A stretch of 64,000 nucleotides of DNA from Pedobacter petrophilus (GTDB taxonomy: Bacteria; Bacteroidota; Bacteroidia; Sphingobacteriales; Sphingobacteriaceae), in assembly GCF_009674725.1 (NCBI RefSeq), contig NZ_WKKH01000006.1, positions 124,001 through 188,000 of the forward strand, given 5' to 3'. The translations under genes and the position numbers were made by a program. Shown in pieces: positions 63,706 through 64,000 of the stretch (position 1 is the stretch's first letter; the number at the start of each line of letters is the position of its first letter). The notes below the pieces were generated by a model. The model did not search any database. It was given only the letters and a program-made list of their open reading frames with translations, and was not told the origin of the DNA.

Positions 63706-64000
63706 TTAATAACCCGGATTCTGTGTCAACCTCGAATTAAGCTGAATTTCACGCGTTGGAATCGGATACAAAGCTAAATTAGGCGTTACATTTCCAATTA
63801 ATCCGTTTGCGGGCACAAAATTGGTTTTATGTGCCTGCATCACCTGCACAAAGTTACCCCACCTAATGAGGTCAAACCACCTTTCACCCTCAAAACACAA
63901 TTCAATCCGTCTTTCATGACGAATCGTTGTTCTGGCATCAGCCTGAGATAAACCGGATTTTGCATCCAGGTTAGACCGGGTTCTAATCAGGTTCAATTGT
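63706..64000 (-). CDS. SusD-like protein, C-terminal part only (cut by window edge)
   Basis: The frame continues past the right edge. The visible end has LNLIRTRSNLDAKSGLSQAD, IRHERRIELCFEGERWFDLI, RWGNFVQVM and NLALYPIPTREIQLNSRLTQ, then NPGY, the standard SusD ending. A second SusCD system therefore starts to the right of this window. Confidence 0.9.
   Translation of the reverse strand, partial: QLNLIRTRSNLDAKSGLSQADARTTIRHERRIELCFEGERWFDLIRWGNFVQVMQAHKTNFVPANGLIGNVTPNLALYPIPTREIQLNSRLTQNPGY

Overview
The window comes from a member of the Bacteroidota, most likely a Pedobacter-like Sphingobacteriaceae. The evidence is two SusC/SusD-type nutrient systems (one complete, one cut by the right edge), an ECF sigma/FecR pair, promoters of the TTTG-N19/20-TAnnTTTG type, an UpxY-like NusG paralogue, an exosortase next to a Wzy-like polymerase, and AT-rich intergenic DNA full of short tandem repeats. 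No rRNA, tRNA, CRISPR array or intact transposase was found.

Layout. (1) 58-603 (-) is a secreted protein with a C-terminal PLDDY plus membrane-segment tail, followed by a 1.5 kb gene-poor stretch with a MITE-like element. (2) 2.1-31.7 kb (+) is a large exopolysaccharide locus: Wza-like export lipoprotein, Wzc-like tyrosine kinase, UpxY-like antiterminator, asparagine synthetase, an ABC exporter (Wzm/Wzt), about a dozen glycosyltransferases, two methyltransferases, a Wzy-like polymerase, an exosortase and a WcaF-like acetyltransferase, closed by a rho-independent terminator at 31754. Two genes inside it are broken: a WbsX-like gene by one in-frame TGA, and a four-helix-bundle gene by one extra base. 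(3) 32.1-35.5 kb holds regulators (membrane AraC, Crp-like, ECF sigma) and the decayed end of a probable glycoside hydrolase gene. (4) 36.1-43.5 kb (+) is a signalling operon: histidine kinase, CheB-CheR-PAS fusion, NarL-type histidine kinase, second CheB, NarL/FixJ regulator, with no chemoreceptor or flagellar gene nearby. (5) 43.6-53.7 kb is an envelope and stress region: small lipoproteins, two convergent L,D-transpeptidases, an SGNH esterase, an AI-2E transporter, large catalase KatE with a DUF892 ferritin-like protein, and an ankyrin protein. (6) 54.3-62.6 kb (-) is a SusCD locus with its own sigma/anti-sigma pair and a secreted GDPD-alkaline phosphatase fusion, probably for phosphodiester/phosphate scavenging. 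(7) 62.9-64 kb has an outer-membrane barrel protein and the 3' end of another susD-like gene.

The most unusual signal is a family of tandem heptamers (consensus ACGANNA, or TNNTCGT on the other strand) found at six places. Two perfect arrays abut the stop codons of the wza- and wzc-like genes and are followed by paralogous leader DNA. One 16-unit array lies inside the reading frame of a glycosyltransferase, where it encodes a polar linker. A separate four-copy array of an ~80-bp palindromic repeat lies at 49.36-49.63 kb.
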